DNA of 64,000 bases from Rhodoferax sp. (GCF_028688795.1 NZ_JAQTXM010000020.1:1-64000), one strand, 5' to 3'; shown: positions 8,324-18,500, counted from the stretch's first letter. Notes: a model not told the origin generated them from the sequence alone. Numbers and translations are program-made.

Positions 8324-9823
8324 TTAGTCTTCGTGATTAGGCAAGGCCAGGCGGGACGTTTCCTCCTGGCTTTCATCGCCGCCGACGCGGCTGGCATTGA
8401 GGCGAACAATGTCTTCCAGCGTGATGTCGCCAGTGACGTAGATGCCGTCAAAACAGGAGGCATCAAAGTTCTTGATCGTGGGGTTGAGTGAGCCAATGGC
8501 TTTCTTCATGCCATCCACATCCTGATAAATCAGCGCATCGCAGCCAATAATCTCGCGAATCTCTTCCACGGTGCGGTTGTGAGCCACCAACTCTTGCGGG
8601 TTAGGCATGTCAATGCCATACACATTGGGGTAACGCACCGGCGGTGCTGCGCTGGCCATATAGACCTTGCGGGCACCAGCGTCGCGGGCCATTTGCACAA
8701 TTTCTTTGGACGTGGTCCCGCGTACGATGGAGTCGTCCACCAGCAACACGTTGCGGCCTTTGAACTCACTGGCGATCACGTTGAGCTTTTGGCGCACTGA
8801 TTTTTTACGCACCGATTGCCCAGGCATGATGAAGGTGCGACCCACGTAACGGTTTTTCACAAAACCTTCGCGGTAAGGCAAACCCAGCAATTGCGCCAGC
8901 TGCGCCGCGCTTGGGCGGCTGGACTCAGGGATTGGGATCACCACGTCAATCTCATTGGGCGGCACGGTCGAAATCACGCGCTTGGCCAGGGACTCACCCA
9001 GGTTCAGGCGCGCCTGGTACACCGAGATGCCGTCCATCACCGAATCAGGCCGGGCCAGGTAAACAAATTCAAAAATACACGGGTTGTGCACCGGGTTCGC
9101 AGCACATTGCTGGCTGTGAATATTGCCCTTGAGGTCAATGAACACGGCTTCACCGGGCTCGACATTGCGCTCAAACTGGTGCGACGTGCCTTCCAGCGCC
9201 ACCGATTCGCTGGCCAGCATCCAGGTGTCGCCACTGCGCCCCATGCACAGCGGGCGAATGCCGAATGGGTCACGAAATGCCAGCACACCATGGCCGGCAA
9301 TCAGCGCGATCACGGCATAAGACCCCTTGACGCGCAGATGCACCTTGCGAACTGCTTCAAACACATCACGTGGCCGTAGCGGCATGCCGCGCGTGGTCGC
9401 TTCAATCTCATGTGCCAGCACGTTGAGCAGCACCTCGGAGTCGCTCTCAGTGTTGATGTGGCGGTGATCGGTGCTGAACAACTCGGCCTTGAGGGCATGC
9501 GCGTTGGTCAGATTGCCGTTGTGCACCAGCACAATGCCAAAGGGTGCGTTGACATAGAAAGGCTGTGCTTCTTCTTCACTGAATGCATTGCCGGCTGTGG
9601 GATAACGCACTTGCCCCAAGCCACAGTTTCCTGGAAGTGAGCGCATGTTACGGGTCCGAAACACATCACGCACCATGCCTTTGGCTTTGTGCATGAAGAA
9701 TTTACGCTCCTGCTGGGTGACGATGCCCGCAGCGTCTTGGCCGCGGTGCTGCAGGAGCAACAAAGCGTCATACAGGAGCTGATTTACCGGGGCGTTGCTG
9801 ACAACACCAACAATTCCACACAT
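8324..9823 (-). CDS. purF: Amidophosphoribosyltransferase
   Basis: This enzyme catalyses the committed step of purine synthesis, transfer of glutamine amide nitrogen to PRPP giving phosphoribosylamine. The 499-residue product starts MCGIVGVV, so removal of Met exposes the catalytic Cys of the class II glutamine amidotransferase domain. The C-terminal phosphoribosyltransferase domain has the PRPP motif VLLVDDSIVRGTT. The length equals that of typical proteobacterial PurF without a long propeptide. It is preceded by cvpA, an association conserved in E. coli, and followed without a gap by metZ. No PurR operator was recognised. Confidence 0.98.
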   Translation of the reverse strand: MCGIVGVVSNAPVNQLLYDALLLLQHRGQDAAGIVTQQERKFFMHKAKGMVRDVFRTRNMRSLPGNCGLGQVRYPTAGNAFSEEEAQPFYVNAPFGIVLVHNGNLTNAHALKAELFSTDHRHINTESDSEVLLNVLAHEIEATTRGMPLRPRDVFEAVRKVHLRVKGSYAVIALIAGHGVLAFRDPFGIRPLCMGRSGDTWMLASESVALEGTSHQFERNVEPGEAVFIDLKGNIHSQQCAANPVHNPCIFEFVYLARPDSVMDGISVYQARLNLGESLAKRVISTVPPNEIDVVIPIPESSRPSAAQLAQLLGLPYREGFVKNRYVGRTFIMPGQSVRKKSVRQKLNVIASEFKGRNVLLVDDSIVRGTTSKEIVQMARDAGARKVYMASAAPPVRYPNVYGIDMPNPQELVAHNRTVEEIREIIGCDALIYQDVDGMKKAIGSLNPTIKNFDASCFDGIYVTGDITLEDIVRLNASRVGGDESQEETSRLALPNHED

Positions 9824-9875
9824 AGTTTTCCAATCTTTTTCAACGACTAATTCAATGCCAATATCAACAACTAAT

Positions 9876-10364
9876 TCAGGTTGGCAAAAACTTTTCCAGG
9901 TGGCCAGGCAACGCCGGTTTCAAGCCCTTCAGCACCACAACTGCCACCCCGGCCCCTACCGACGCTTGCCAGGCTGGGTTTGATTTCATTGGCGTCAGGT
10001 CCACCAGCACAGTAGCTAACAGCAGCAGCAGCACACCCCGAACAGACCCGAACACAGCACCCAGCGCCCGGTCCACCGGGCGCAAGCCCACGGCCGTGGT
10101 GAGCTTTTTAACCACCACTGCGACTAGGCTACCCAGCACAACAACCATCAAAAACACCAGCACAAACCCTGCGGCATATCGCATCATGTCGCTGGAACCA
10201 CCCATTGGCAAATACTGCGCGGCATCCAGCGCCAACCACTGCGCCAGCACGAATGCGGCCACCCAACTGAGCAAGGACAAAACTTCAAACACCAAACCAC
10301 GCCAAGCCCCCAACAGCATGGACGCCAACAGCACGGCTGCAAAAATCCAGTCCAGCGCGGGCAT
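9876..10364 (-). CDS. cvpA: CvpA family protein (colicin V production protein homologue)
   Basis: This is an inner-membrane protein of about 162 residues with four hydrophobic segments. It has the CvpA pattern near the N-terminus (LDWIFAAVLLASMLLGAWRG) and the LTTAVGLRPVDRALG block between the membrane segments. In other bacteria it influences colicin V export, biofilm and envelope stress; its exact role is unsettled. A GTG two codons upstream (10370) is an alternative start; ATG at 10364 is preferred by comparison with relatives. It lies 10 bases from the SPOR gene and upstream of purF, as in E. coli. The gap to purF holds two near-identical copies of TCAAC(A/G)ACTAATTCA at about 9838-9880. 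Confidence 0.93.
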   Translation of the reverse strand: MPALDWIFAAVLLASMLLGAWRGLVFEVLSLLSWVAAFVLAQWLALDAAQYLPMGGSSDMMRYAAGFVLVFLMVVVLGSLVAVVVKKLTTAVGLRPVDRALGAVFGSVRGVLLLLLATVLVDLTPMKSNPAWQASVGAGVAVVVLKGLKPALPGHLEKFLPT

Positions 10365-10374
10365 GCTCACCGTC

Positions 10375-11166
10375 TTAAAGCGTCAGCAGCGCGGCTGGCA
10401 AGTTCAGCTTTTTGATCTTTTCAGAAGCTTTTTCAGCCTCGGCCCGGGCGGCAAATGGCCCCACTCGCACGCGAATTCGCTTGCCGTCCTTGGTCTCAGC
10501 CACATTGGTGTAAGTTTTCAGGCCGGCCCGCTCCAGCTTCAGGCGAACCTCATGCGCGCGCGTCGCGTCGGCAAACGCCCCAACCTGGACGACAAAACGC
10601 CCCACTGCCGCAGCAGGTGAATCCACCGTCTTGCCATCCAGCAAAGACTGTGCTTTGACAGCCTCCAGCGGCTTGGCAGCCACAACAGGGGCGGCCGGAC
10701 TGGCAGGTTTTGGCACCTCTTTTGCTTCACTTTTTATAGCTTCAACTGCTTTTTCAACGGGAGCTTGAGGCTTGTTCTTTTCAGGGGCCTCGGTGATTAC
10801 GCCAGGCTCATCAGCGAGCACACGGGATTTGGCTGGATTGCCCACAGCATTGGGCGACACCTCTGCTGGCGCAGCGACTGGGGCCGCTGGGGCTGTTGAT
10901 TCTGGCGTTGACTGCGAAGGTGTGGCATTCGGAAAGGCAAGTGGCACTACCTTGTTGCGGTCAGGTATGTCAATGGGCATGTCGACGGCAATCGGGCGCG
11001 GTTGCTTGTCAAAAAGCAACGGAAAGCCAATCACCCCCAACAGCACCAACACACTAGCCCCTACCAAACGGTGTTTGGCGCGCTGGCGCAGGGCATCAAT
11101 GCTCTGTGGCGCAGGGGGCGCACTGGCGGGCTCGTCGGCAGCTTTGCGAAACTTGAAGAAAGGCAT
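10375..11166 (-). CDS. SPOR domain protein (DedD-like)
   Basis: This is a 263-residue single-pass inner-membrane protein. A short basic cytoplasmic segment comes first, a transmembrane helix at about residues 35-52 (LVGASVLVLLGVIGFPLLF), then a long Pro/Ala/Lys-rich linker and a C-terminal SPOR domain from about residue 188 (FVVQVGAFAD... ending in RVRVGPF). SPOR domains bind denuded septal peptidoglycan, so a role in cell division like that of DedD is likely. The position folC-dedD-cvpA-purF matches E. coli. The linker contains a possible degenerate copy of the dispersed repeat (10731-10781), which would fit its low sequence constraint. Confidence 0.88.
   Translation of the reverse strand: MPFFKFRKAADEPASAPPAPQSIDALRQRAKHRLVGASVLVLLGVIGFPLLFDKQPRPIAVDMPIDIPDRNKVVPLAFPNATPSQSTPESTAPAAPVAAPAEVSPNAVGNPAKSRVLADEPGVITEAPEKNKPQAPVEKAVEAIKSEAKEVPKPASPAAPVVAAKPLEAVKAQSLLDGKTVDSPAAAVGRFVVQVGAFADATRAHEVRLKLERAGLKTYTNVAETKDGKRIRVRVGPFAARAEAEKASEKIKKLNLPAALLTL
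10731..10781 (+). repeat. Possible degenerate copy of the dispersed repeat inside the SPOR gene
   Basis: The stretch TTTTTATAGCTTCAACTGC followed by GGGAGCTTGAGGC aligns with the repeat's left and right blocks but with several mismatches. It lies in the variable linker of the protein. Chance cannot be excluded. Confidence 0.35.
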
Positions 11167-11210
11167 GCTGGATCAGTTGATAGAAATCAGTCGAAGGAAA
11201 CCAGGAAATA

Positions 11211-12527
11211 TCAGGCGGCAGGCAGATGTTTGGCCTGTAGGCGGGGCACCCCGTCTCTGACCACGCCGCCTACGGTGTAGAACGACCCAAAGACAACGAT
11301 TCTATCAGCGGGGTCTGCGCCAGCGAGGGCCGCCTGCAGTGCCGATTCGGGATCTGGGTGGGTGCTGGCACTGGCATCTTTGCGGGTGTTTTGGGCTTGC
11401 CAAGCCTGCATCAGATCCGCGGAACTGGCGGCGCGGGCGGTCGGCAAATCTGTGAAATACCACTTGTCAACCAAGGGGTTGAGGCGCTTTAAAAGGGCCG
11501 CTACGTCCTTGTCGGCCATGGCACCAAACACCGCGTGTGTGGTGGGGAAATACCCCATGGCGTCCAGATTGAGGGCCAGCGCGGCAGCCGCGTGCGGGTT
11601 GTGCGCCACATCCAGCACCAGCGTCGGTTGGCCCGGCACAATTTGAAAACGCCCTGGCAGTTCGGCAAACACCAGTCCATTGCGCACCGCTTGCGCGGTA
11701 ACCGGCAAGCGCTCGCGCAGCGCGGTGAGCGCCGCCAGTACACCGCCGGCATTGACCAGCTGATTGGCCCCACGCAAGGCCGGATACGCCAAGCCGCTGT
11801 AACGCCTGCCGCGCCCGGCCCAGTTCCACTGCTGCTTGTCACCCGACACGTTGAAGTCTTGCCCAACGCGCCACAAATCTGCACCAACTTCCAGCGCCCG
11901 GTCGAGCACGCTTTGCGGCGGCAGCGGGTCGCTCACCACCACTGGTTTGCCGGTGCGCATGATGCCGGCCTTCTCGTAGCCAATGGCCTCCCGGGTTTCG
12001 CCCAGCAGCGCCACATGGTCCAGGTCAATGCTTGTGATGATGGCGCAGTCGGGCTCGATGATGTTCACAGCATCCAGGCGCCCCCCCAAGCCGACTTCAA
12101 GAATCACCACGTCAAGCGTCTGGTGACGCATCACGTCCAGAATGGCAAGCGTGGTGAACTCAAAGTAGGTGAGCGAGATATTTTGATCATTTTGGCTTCT
12201 AGCCCTTTCCACATCTGCGAGAGCAGCTACCAAATAGGAAGCATTCACCGGGTCGCCATTGAGCCGTAGGCGCTCTTCAAAATGCACCAGATGTGGCGAG
12301 GTGTAAACCCCGGTGCGGTAGCCCGCCTGCATCAGAATGGATTCAAGCATGGCACAGGTGGAGCCTTTGCCATTGGTGCCGGCCACGGTGATGACCGGGC
12401 AAGAAAAACGAATGCCCATGCGCTCGGCCACGGTGCGCACGCGGTCCAGGCCGAGGTCAATGGTGACGGGGTGGAGTTGCTCGCAGTGGGCGAGCCAGTC
12501 TTGAAGGGTTTGAGGCGTTGATGTCAT
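11211..12527 (-). CDS. folC: Bifunctional dihydrofolate synthase/folylpolyglutamate synthase
   Basis: This Mur-ligase-fold enzyme adds glutamate to dihydropteroate and then extends the polyglutamate tail of folates. The 438-residue product has the ATP loop VAGTNGKGST, the SPHLVHFEERLRLNG segment and the FEFTTLAILD region typical of FolC. The start at 12527 (MTSTPQTLQDWL) is chosen over an upstream frame to 12626, which has no family resemblance. Positions 12179-12236 contain a copy of the dispersed repeat, which encodes VERARSQNDQN next to the conserved ISLTYFEF block. Nearly the same peptide appears at the repeat in trmB. It is the first gene of the folC-dedD-cvpA-purF-metZ-gltX cluster. Confidence 0.95.
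   Translation of the reverse strand: MTSTPQTLQDWLAHCEQLHPVTIDLGLDRVRTVAERMGIRFSCPVITVAGTNGKGSTCAMLESILMQAGYRTGVYTSPHLVHFEERLRLNGDPVNASYLVAALADVERARSQNDQNISLTYFEFTTLAILDVMRHQTLDVVILEVGLGGRLDAVNIIEPDCAIITSIDLDHVALLGETREAIGYEKAGIMRTGKPVVVSDPLPPQSVLDRALEVGADLWRVGQDFNVSGDKQQWNWAGRGRRYSGLAYPALRGANQLVNAGGVLAALTALRERLPVTAQAVRNGLVFAELPGRFQIVPGQPTLVLDVAHNPHAAAALALNLDAMGYFPTTHAVFGAMADKDVAALLKRLNPLVDKWYFTDLPTARAASSADLMQAWQAQNTRKDASASTHPDPESALQAALAGADPADRIVVFGSFYTVGGVVRDGVPRLQAKHLPAA
12179..12236 (-). repeat. Dispersed repeat inside folC
   Basis: Read on the minus strand it shows TTTGGTAGCTGCT..., then GGAAAGGGCTAGAAGCC and AAAATGAT. The last 30 bases are nearly identical to the copy in trmB at 48.3 kb although the genes are unrelated. 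The reading frame of folC runs through it unbroken. Confidence 0.75.
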
Positions 12528-12606
12528 ACGGCCTGAATTGTCTCCCAGTGCAGGGTAAACCCGGCGCCAGCGGGACAATTTTGACCGCAATGGCATGATG
12601 GCGGGC

Positions 12607-12966
12607 ATGAATACCCCCATCCTCACCGTTTACGGCATCCCCAATTGCGACACCGTTAAAAAAGCCCACAGCTGGCTGACCACGCAAGGCGTCGCCTATA
12701 TTTTTCATGATTTCAAAAAACAAGGCGTACCTGCTGCGTTGCTGCCGCAGTGGCTGGCGGCAGTTGGTTGGCAGACATTGGTGAACCGCAAAGGCACCAC
12801 CTGGCGCAAGCTCGATGAGGCCACCCGTCTGGCAGTGGTAGATGACGCATCAGCCACCGCCCTGATGCTGGCGAACCCCAGTGTCATCAAGCGACCGGTG
12901 GTGGTGTGGGGTGATGGCAGCATCAGCGTTGGCTTTGATGTTGATGTATTTAAGGCGCACCTTTGA
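12607..12966 (+). CDS. Spx/ArsC-family (YffB-like) thioredoxin-fold protein
   Basis: This is a small protein of 119 residues of the arsenate-reductase-related Spx/MgsR/YffB family. It begins TVYGIPNCDTVKKA with a single active-site-type cysteine and ends with the RPVVVWGDG segment that carries the cis-proline region of thioredoxin folds. The arginine of the last motif (IKRPVV) is typical of the family. Real arsenate reductase activity is not implied; YffB-like proteins have glutathione-dependent or unknown roles. ATG at 12595 is a possible earlier start. It is transcribed divergently from folC, with about 80 bases between the start codons. Confidence 0.87.
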   Translation: MNTPILTVYGIPNCDTVKKAHSWLTTQGVAYIFHDFKKQGVPAALLPQWLAAVGWQTLVNRKGTTWRKLDEATRLAVVDDASATALMLANPSVIKRPVVVWGDGSISVGFDVDVFKAHL

Positions 12967-13022
12967 GCAAAACCAAGCGCCCCTAAAATCCAAAGCTTTC
13001 ATCGCCCGGAAATACCAGCATC

Positions 13023-13340
13023 ATGACCACCACCCACATTGACGGCGTGTCCGTTACCACCCAAGCCAGCGTTTACTTTGACGGCAAGTGCGTCAGCCAT
13101 GGCATCACATTTGCCGACGGCACCAAAAAATCAGTCGGTGTGGTGCTGCCCGCCACCTTGACCTTCAATACCGGTGCGCCAGAAATCATGGAATGTGTGG
13201 CGGGTAGTTGCGACTACAAACTGGCCGGCACCGAGGCCTGGCTGACTTCCAAACCGGGTGACACGTTCAGCATTCCAGGCGATTCCAGCTTTGACATTCG
13301 CGTCACCGAGCCGTACCACTACATCTGCCACTTCGGCTAA
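13023..13340 (+). CDS. ppnP: Pyrimidine/purine nucleoside phosphorylase PpnP
   Basis: This 105-residue single-domain cupin of the former DUF1255/YaiE family phosphorolyses several purine and pyrimidine nucleosides. The product has the family hallmarks SVYFDGKCVSHGI, the MECVAGSCDYKL strand pair, PGDTFSIPG and the C-terminal YHYICHFG. The length is exactly that expected. It stands alone; a long imperfect palindrome starts 10 bases after its stop codon and may help end its transcript. Confidence 0.93.
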   Translation: MTTTHIDGVSVTTQASVYFDGKCVSHGITFADGTKKSVGVVLPATLTFNTGAPEIMECVAGSCDYKLAGTEAWLTSKPGDTFSIPGDSSFDIRVTEPYHYICHFG

Positions 13341-13349
13341 TTTTTGGAT

Positions 13350-13448
13350 GACGGGCTAAAAAGTGCCCCAGCGTCGTTGCGCCGCCTTGCCGTACAAGGA
13401 CGTACTGTCTGCGGCGGCGCGCCTAGCTGGGACAATTTTTAGCCCGTC
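13350..13448. repeat. 99-bp imperfect palindrome (REP/MITE-like)
   Basis: The outer arms GACGGGCTAAAAA.GTGCCCCAGC and the complement of GCTGGGACAATTTTTAGCCCGTC pair almost completely, with one bulge and one mismatch. A second, inner pair of arms, GCGCCGCC and GGCGGCGC, surrounds a centre with GTAC repeats. It lies between ppnP and argG. The nested palindrome and GC-rich inner part look like a repetitive extragenic or miniature mobile element rather than a plain terminator. Only one copy is present in this window. Confidence 0.7.
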
Positions 13449-13465
13449 CGAGACATTTGTGAATA

Positions 13466-14861
<1,396 letters not shown>

Positions 14862-14877
14862 GCGGCACCAAAGCAGG

Positions 14878-14909
14878 GGCACAGGCAGACCAAGCCTGTG
14901 CCTTTTTTT
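14878..14909 (+). terminator. Rho-independent terminator after argG
   Basis: A perfect 9-bp stem GGCACAGGC/GCCTGTGCC with a 7-base loop is followed by seven T residues. The T-run touches the stop codon of the convergent gene (14908), so the element separates two converging units. Confidence 0.92.
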
Positions 14910-15870
14910 ATGTGCGCACCAGGTATTGCTGCGCAATCGGCTTCAAGGCTGATGCGGTGATGCCCAGCGAGGCCAGGCCCGGCAGCTTGCCCGAGGCCAC
15001 GTTGTCAATCTTCATTGAATCCAGGTTGTCGACACTCATCAAGGGTTGACCGGGGGCCAGGCCTATCAGCGTGGCCTGGAGCCGCCCGGCCCAGGTGGGC
15101 AATGCAATCACCGGCCGACCCAGACCGCCTGCGACGCCACTGATTTGCGCGGCAAGCTGCACAATTTCTTTCAGCGTGTAGACATCGGGCCCAGCCAATT
15201 CAATGATGCGCGGCGAAGCCTGTCCATTGGCCCCTTTGAGACAAGCCACCACGGCACTCGCCACATCCTGCACCCACACCGGCTGAAAGCGCGTGGCGGC
15301 ACCTGCCAAAGGCATCAGCGGGAAGACTTTCTGCAACTTGGCAAACAGGTTCAAAAACTTGTCACCTTCGCCAAAAATCACGCTGGGCCGAAGGATGCTC
15401 AAATCAAAACCCTTGTGCGCCGCAGCGCCAGCACCACCGCCCGCTGCAGCTTGCAGCAATACTGCCTCGCCCTCGCCTTTGGAGCGCAAGTACATGGACG
15501 GCGACTTTTCAGGCTGCAAAGAATCCGCACCCAGCGCGCTGATGTGCACCACCTGGGCCACGCCGCCAGCCAGGCAGGCCCGTGCAATTTTTTTCGGTAA
15601 CGCCACATGCACGTGTTCAAAAGCGGCTTGGTCGCCATGAAGAATGGCCACCAAGTTGACGAGTGCGTCATGCCCCGCCACAGCGCCCGCCAGGGCCGCT
15701 TCGTCATGCAGGTCCAGCTCCAGCACCGTCAGACTCGGCAAATGCATGATGTTCGTGGCATTGGACCTGCGCCGCGTCGGCACCGTCACCTGCCAGCCCT
15801 CACGAATGAGTTTTTCACACACACGGGCGCCAACGAAGCCGGTACCACCTAACACAATGATTTTTTTCAT
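14908..15870 (-). CDS. NAD(P)-binding atypical SDR, complex I NDUFA9-like family
   Basis: This 320-residue Rossmann-fold protein has the N-terminal dinucleotide motif GGTGFVGARVC and later the HISALGAD and YLRSKGEGE (Tyr-x-x-x-Lys) blocks seen in atypical short-chain dehydrogenases related to the NDUFA9 subunit of complex I. Bacterial members are stand-alone proteins of uncertain substrate, sometimes linked to quinone metabolism; no nuo genes are near it. It is convergent with argG and is followed upstream by murB on the same strand, with about 45 bases between. Confidence 0.85.
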   Translation of the reverse strand: MKKIIVLGGTGFVGARVCEKLIREGWQVTVPTRRRSNATNIMHLPSLTVLELDLHDEAALAGAVAGHDALVNLVAILHGDQAAFEHVHVALPKKIARACLAGGVAQVVHISALGADSLQPEKSPSMYLRSKGEGEAVLLQAAAGGGAGAAAHKGFDLSILRPSVIFGEGDKFLNLFAKLQKVFPLMPLAGAATRFQPVWVQDVASAVVACLKGANGQASPRIIELAGPDVYTLKEIVQLAAQISGVAGGLGRPVIALPTWAGRLQATLIGLAPGQPLMSVDNLDSMKIDNVASGKLPGLASLGITASALKPIAQQYLVRT

Positions 15871-15915
15871 GGCGGCAATGATGCGTCAAAACTTGGGGAA
15901 ATCGCTGCCGTGGGG

Positions 15916-16989
15916 TCAAATAACGACGGGTTCGGCTTCCAGCATGATGCCAAAGCGCTCGTACACGCTGGTTTGAATGGCGCGGGCCAGGGTCATGACC
16001 TCGCCACCCGTGGCGCCATCACTGCCACTGACCGAACCACGATTGACCAGCACCAAGGCCTGTTTTTCGTACACACCCGCCTGCCCGACCGACTTGCCGC
16101 GCCAACCGCATGAATCAATCAGCCAACCTGCCGCCAGCTTGACCGAGCCGTCGGCCAACACGTAATGCACCACCTTGGGGTCGCGAGCAATGATGTCGGC
16201 ACACTGCTCACGGGTGACGCTGGGGTTTTTGAAGAAACTGCCGGCGTTGCCAATCAGGTCGGGGTTGGGCAACTTGGCACGCCGAATGTCACAGACCCAA
16301 TCAAAGATCTGCTGCGCTGAGGGCTGAGTGCAGTCGTGCTCAGCCATTTTTTTCTCGATGTCCGCATAGCCTAATACCGGTTTCCAGTGTTTCGGCAATG
16401 CAAATCGCACACGCAAAATCAGGGCCCGATCTTTCAGTCCCAGCGCCTTCTGGTCGGCATCGGTATTGGCGGAACTGCTATGCTTAAAAATGGAGTCGCG
16501 GTAACCAAAAGCACACTGCGCAGCGTTCAGGGTGAATAGTTCACCAGTGTGCAAATCGATCGCATCCAGCGAATCAAAGCGATCTTGCAGCTCCACCCCG
16601 TAGGCACCGATGTTTTGCACCGGCGACGCGCCCACCGTGCCGGGAATGAGCGCCATGTTTTCCAGACCCGGCAAACCCTGCGCCAAGGTCCAGGCGACAA
16701 ATTCATGCCAGTTTTCACCAGCACCGGCTTCCACAATCAAAGCTTTGGCGGTTTCGCCAGCCAGCCTGCGGCCCATCACCTCGACCTTCAGGACCAAGGC
16801 CTTCACGTCACCAGTGAGCACCACATTGCTTCCGCCACCCAGCACAAATTTGGGCATTTGAGCCCAGGGTGCCTCGGCCAACAGGGCGCGCACATCAGAC
16901 GCATCGACGATACGCGCCAACGCCTGCGCTTTGGCCACGATGTGGAAGGAATTGAAAGGCTGAAGGGGAACGTTTTTCTCGACTAACAT
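15916..16989 (-). CDS. murB: UDP-N-acetylmuramate dehydrogenase
   Basis: This FAD enzyme reduces UDP-GlcNAc-enolpyruvate to UDP-MurNAc in peptidoglycan precursor synthesis. The 357-residue product starts [17 protein letters not shown] and shows the FAD-binding motif LGGGSNVVL and the [17 protein letters not shown] loop. It also has the FGYRDSIFK region and the catalytic [10 protein letters not shown] with the proton-donor Ser, fitting the E. coli-like type I enzyme. The open frame continues upstream to 17439, but that extension is antisense to yajQ and shows no family similarity. ATG at 17007 is an alternative start six codons earlier. The divergent yajQ start is only 33 bases away. Confidence 0.95.
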   Translation of the reverse strand: MLVEKNVPLQPFNSFHIVAKAQALARIVDASDVRALLAEAPWAQMPKFVLGGGSNVVLTGDVKALVLKVEVMGRRLAGETAKALIVEAGAGENWHEFVAWTLAQGLPGLENMALIPGTVGASPVQNIGAYGVELQDRFDSLDAIDLHTGELFTLNAAQCAFGYRDSIFKHSSSANTDADQKALGLKDRALILRVRFALPKHWKPVLGYADIEKKMAEHDCTQPSAQQIFDWVCDIRRAKLPNPDLIGNAGSFFKNPSVTREQCADIIARDPKVVHYVLADGSVKLAAGWLIDSCGWRGKSVGQAGVYEKQALVLVNRGSVSGSDGATGGEVMTLARAIQTSVYERFGIMLEAEPVVI

Positions 16990-17022
16990 GGTGGAATTGT
17001 CGAACATTTTGTGAGTACTTCT

Positions 17023-17508
17023 ATGCCCTCTTTTGATACCGTTTGCGAAGCCAGCATGGTTGACGTGAAACACGCCATTGAAAACACCACCAAGGAAATC
17101 ACCACCCGCTTTGACTTCAAGGGCACGCCTGCAGCCATTGAACTCAAGGACAAGGAAATCACCATGATTGGCGACGCTGACTTTCAGCTCAGCCAGATCG
17201 AGGACATCTTGCGCAACAAGCTCACCAAGCGCAATGTGGACGTGCGTTTTCTGGACAAGGACGATGTACAAAAAATCGGGGGTGACAAGGTCAAGCAAGT
17301 CATCAAGATCCGTGACGGCATTGAGACCGAGTTGGCCAAAAAAATCCAGCGCATCATCAAAGACAGCAAGATCAAGGTGCAAGCCGCCATTCAAGACGGC
17401 AAATTGCGCGTGACAGGCAAGGACCGTGACGACCTGCAAGCTGCCATGGCGCTGATGCGCAAAGAAGTCACTGACATTCCGCTGAGCTTTGACAACTTTC
17501 GCGATTAA
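17023..17508 (+). CDS. yajQ: YajQ family nucleotide-binding protein (c-di-GMP effector type)
   Basis: The 161-residue product belongs to the UPF0234/YajQ family, with two ferredoxin-like halves and the hallmarks [22 protein letters not shown] and [15 protein letters not shown] at the very C-terminus. Some family members (Xanthomonas, Pseudomonas) bind cyclic di-GMP and act with a LysR regulator; others bind tRNA or GTP, so the role here is open. ATG 17023 is taken as start; a GTG at 17011 is possible. Transcription is divergent from murB with only a few tens of bases between, so its promoter probably lies in or at the edge of murB. Confidence 0.93.
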   Translation: MPSFDTVCEASMVDVKHAIENTTKEITTRFDFKGTPAAIELKDKEITMIGDADFQLSQIEDILRNKLTKRNVDVRFLDKDDVQKIGGDKVKQVIKIRDGIETELAKKIQRIIKDSKIKVQAAIQDGKLRVTGKDRDDLQAAMALMRKEVTDIPLSFDNFRD

Positions 17509-17537
17509 GCAACCACGCTTCCCGGTTGCTGCACGCC

Positions 17538-18494
17538 ATGCGACTGATCGTCAAATCCGAAGACGAATACGAAGACCTGCTGGGCCAATGGTCAGATCTG
17601 GAATCCAGCTTGGGCGTGATTTTGGCTCACCCAACCAGCGCCCAGGAGTTTGAAGCGCGTATCTACCAATATGACCGCTGGATGCAAGACCTGATCCAGC
17701 GCGACGCCGATGTGGCGCTGTACCTGCTGTTTCAGTTGGCCGCGCAGTCACCCGTGGGCTACAGCGCGTCGCACGCGCTGGTGTGCGCCGTGTTATGCCA
17801 CTTGGTGGCCCCTGAATTTGAGTTGACCCTGCATGAGCGCAATAGCCTGGTGCGCGCCGCGTTCACCATGAACATTGCCATGACAGCGCTGCAAGACCAG
17901 CTGGCCACGCAGCGTAGCAAGCCCAGCCAAGAGCAGCAAACAGCAATCAAGGCGCACACGGCCATGGGGGCCTTGATGTTGGGCAACCTGGGCATTGCCA
18001 ATGAGCTGTGGCTGGAAACGATCCAACTGCACCACCAGGAAGCGTCGCAGCAAGCCGAACTGGAAACGCTGACACCACCGCAGCGCCTGGGCATGATTCT
18101 GCAAGTGGTTGACCGCTATGCGGCCATGATCAGCCCGCGCCAATCCCGCGAAGGCCGCAGCGCTGTTGAGTCTGCCAAAAACATCATTCACAGCAGCGCT
18201 GACCACGACAACCCCGTGGGCCAGGCACTGGTGCGCATTGTGGGCCTGTGCCCGCCCGGCACCTTTGTGCAACTTGACGATGACAAGGTGGCTGTGGTCA
18301 TGCGCCGCAGCGACCAGCCCAACCTGCCTGACGTTGCCATTGTGCTCAACGCCCATGGCGACCAAGTGAAACCACCCACCTTGCACCACACGGCCGAAGG
18401 AAGGCCTGGCATCAAAGGCGCGCTGCCCGCCTCGGCCATGCAAGAGCGCATCAACCACCATGTGATCTTGCAATTGGGCATGCAGGCTGCTTGA
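17538..18494 (+). CDS. Degenerate HD-GYP-like domain protein
   Basis: This protein of about 318 residues has the order of landmarks of an HD-GYP phosphodiesterase but with missing residues. SASHALVCAVLCH stands for the first histidine helix, and FTMN is where the HD dyad would be. HTAMGALML and LHHQEASQQ stand in place of HHExxDGxGYP. VDRYAAMISPRQSREGRS is in the place of the VDxYDAxxSxRxYR block. It is therefore probably cytoplasmic and catalytically altered or inactive. A TTG at 17526 could add four residues. It follows yajQ by about 30 bases on the same strand, so a c-di-GMP-linked pair is conceivable. The family call is by motif pattern only. Confidence 0.65.
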   Translation: MRLIVKSEDEYEDLLGQWSDLESSLGVILAHPTSAQEFEARIYQYDRWMQDLIQRDADVALYLLFQLAAQSPVGYSASHALVCAVLCHLVAPEFELTLHERNSLVRAAFTMNIAMTALQDQLATQRSKPSQEQQTAIKAHTAMGALMLGNLGIANELWLETIQLHHQEASQQAELETLTPPQRLGMILQVVDRYAAMISPRQSREGRSAVESAKNIIHSSADHDNPVGQALVRIVGLCPPGTFVQLDDDKVAVVMRRSDQPNLPDVAIVLNAHGDQVKPPTLHHTAEGRPGIKGALPASAMQERINHHVILQLGMQAA

Positions 18495-18500
18495 GTTGGT

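Noticed and set aside
12963..12989. TTGAGC...TAAAAT as promoter of ppnP
   Set aside because: The spacer is only 15 bp and the -35 box overlaps the end of the preceding gene; too weak to list as a feature.
16990..17439. N-terminal extension of the murB frame
   Set aside because: It is antisense to yajQ and does not resemble MurB; MurB starts at 16989 or 17007.
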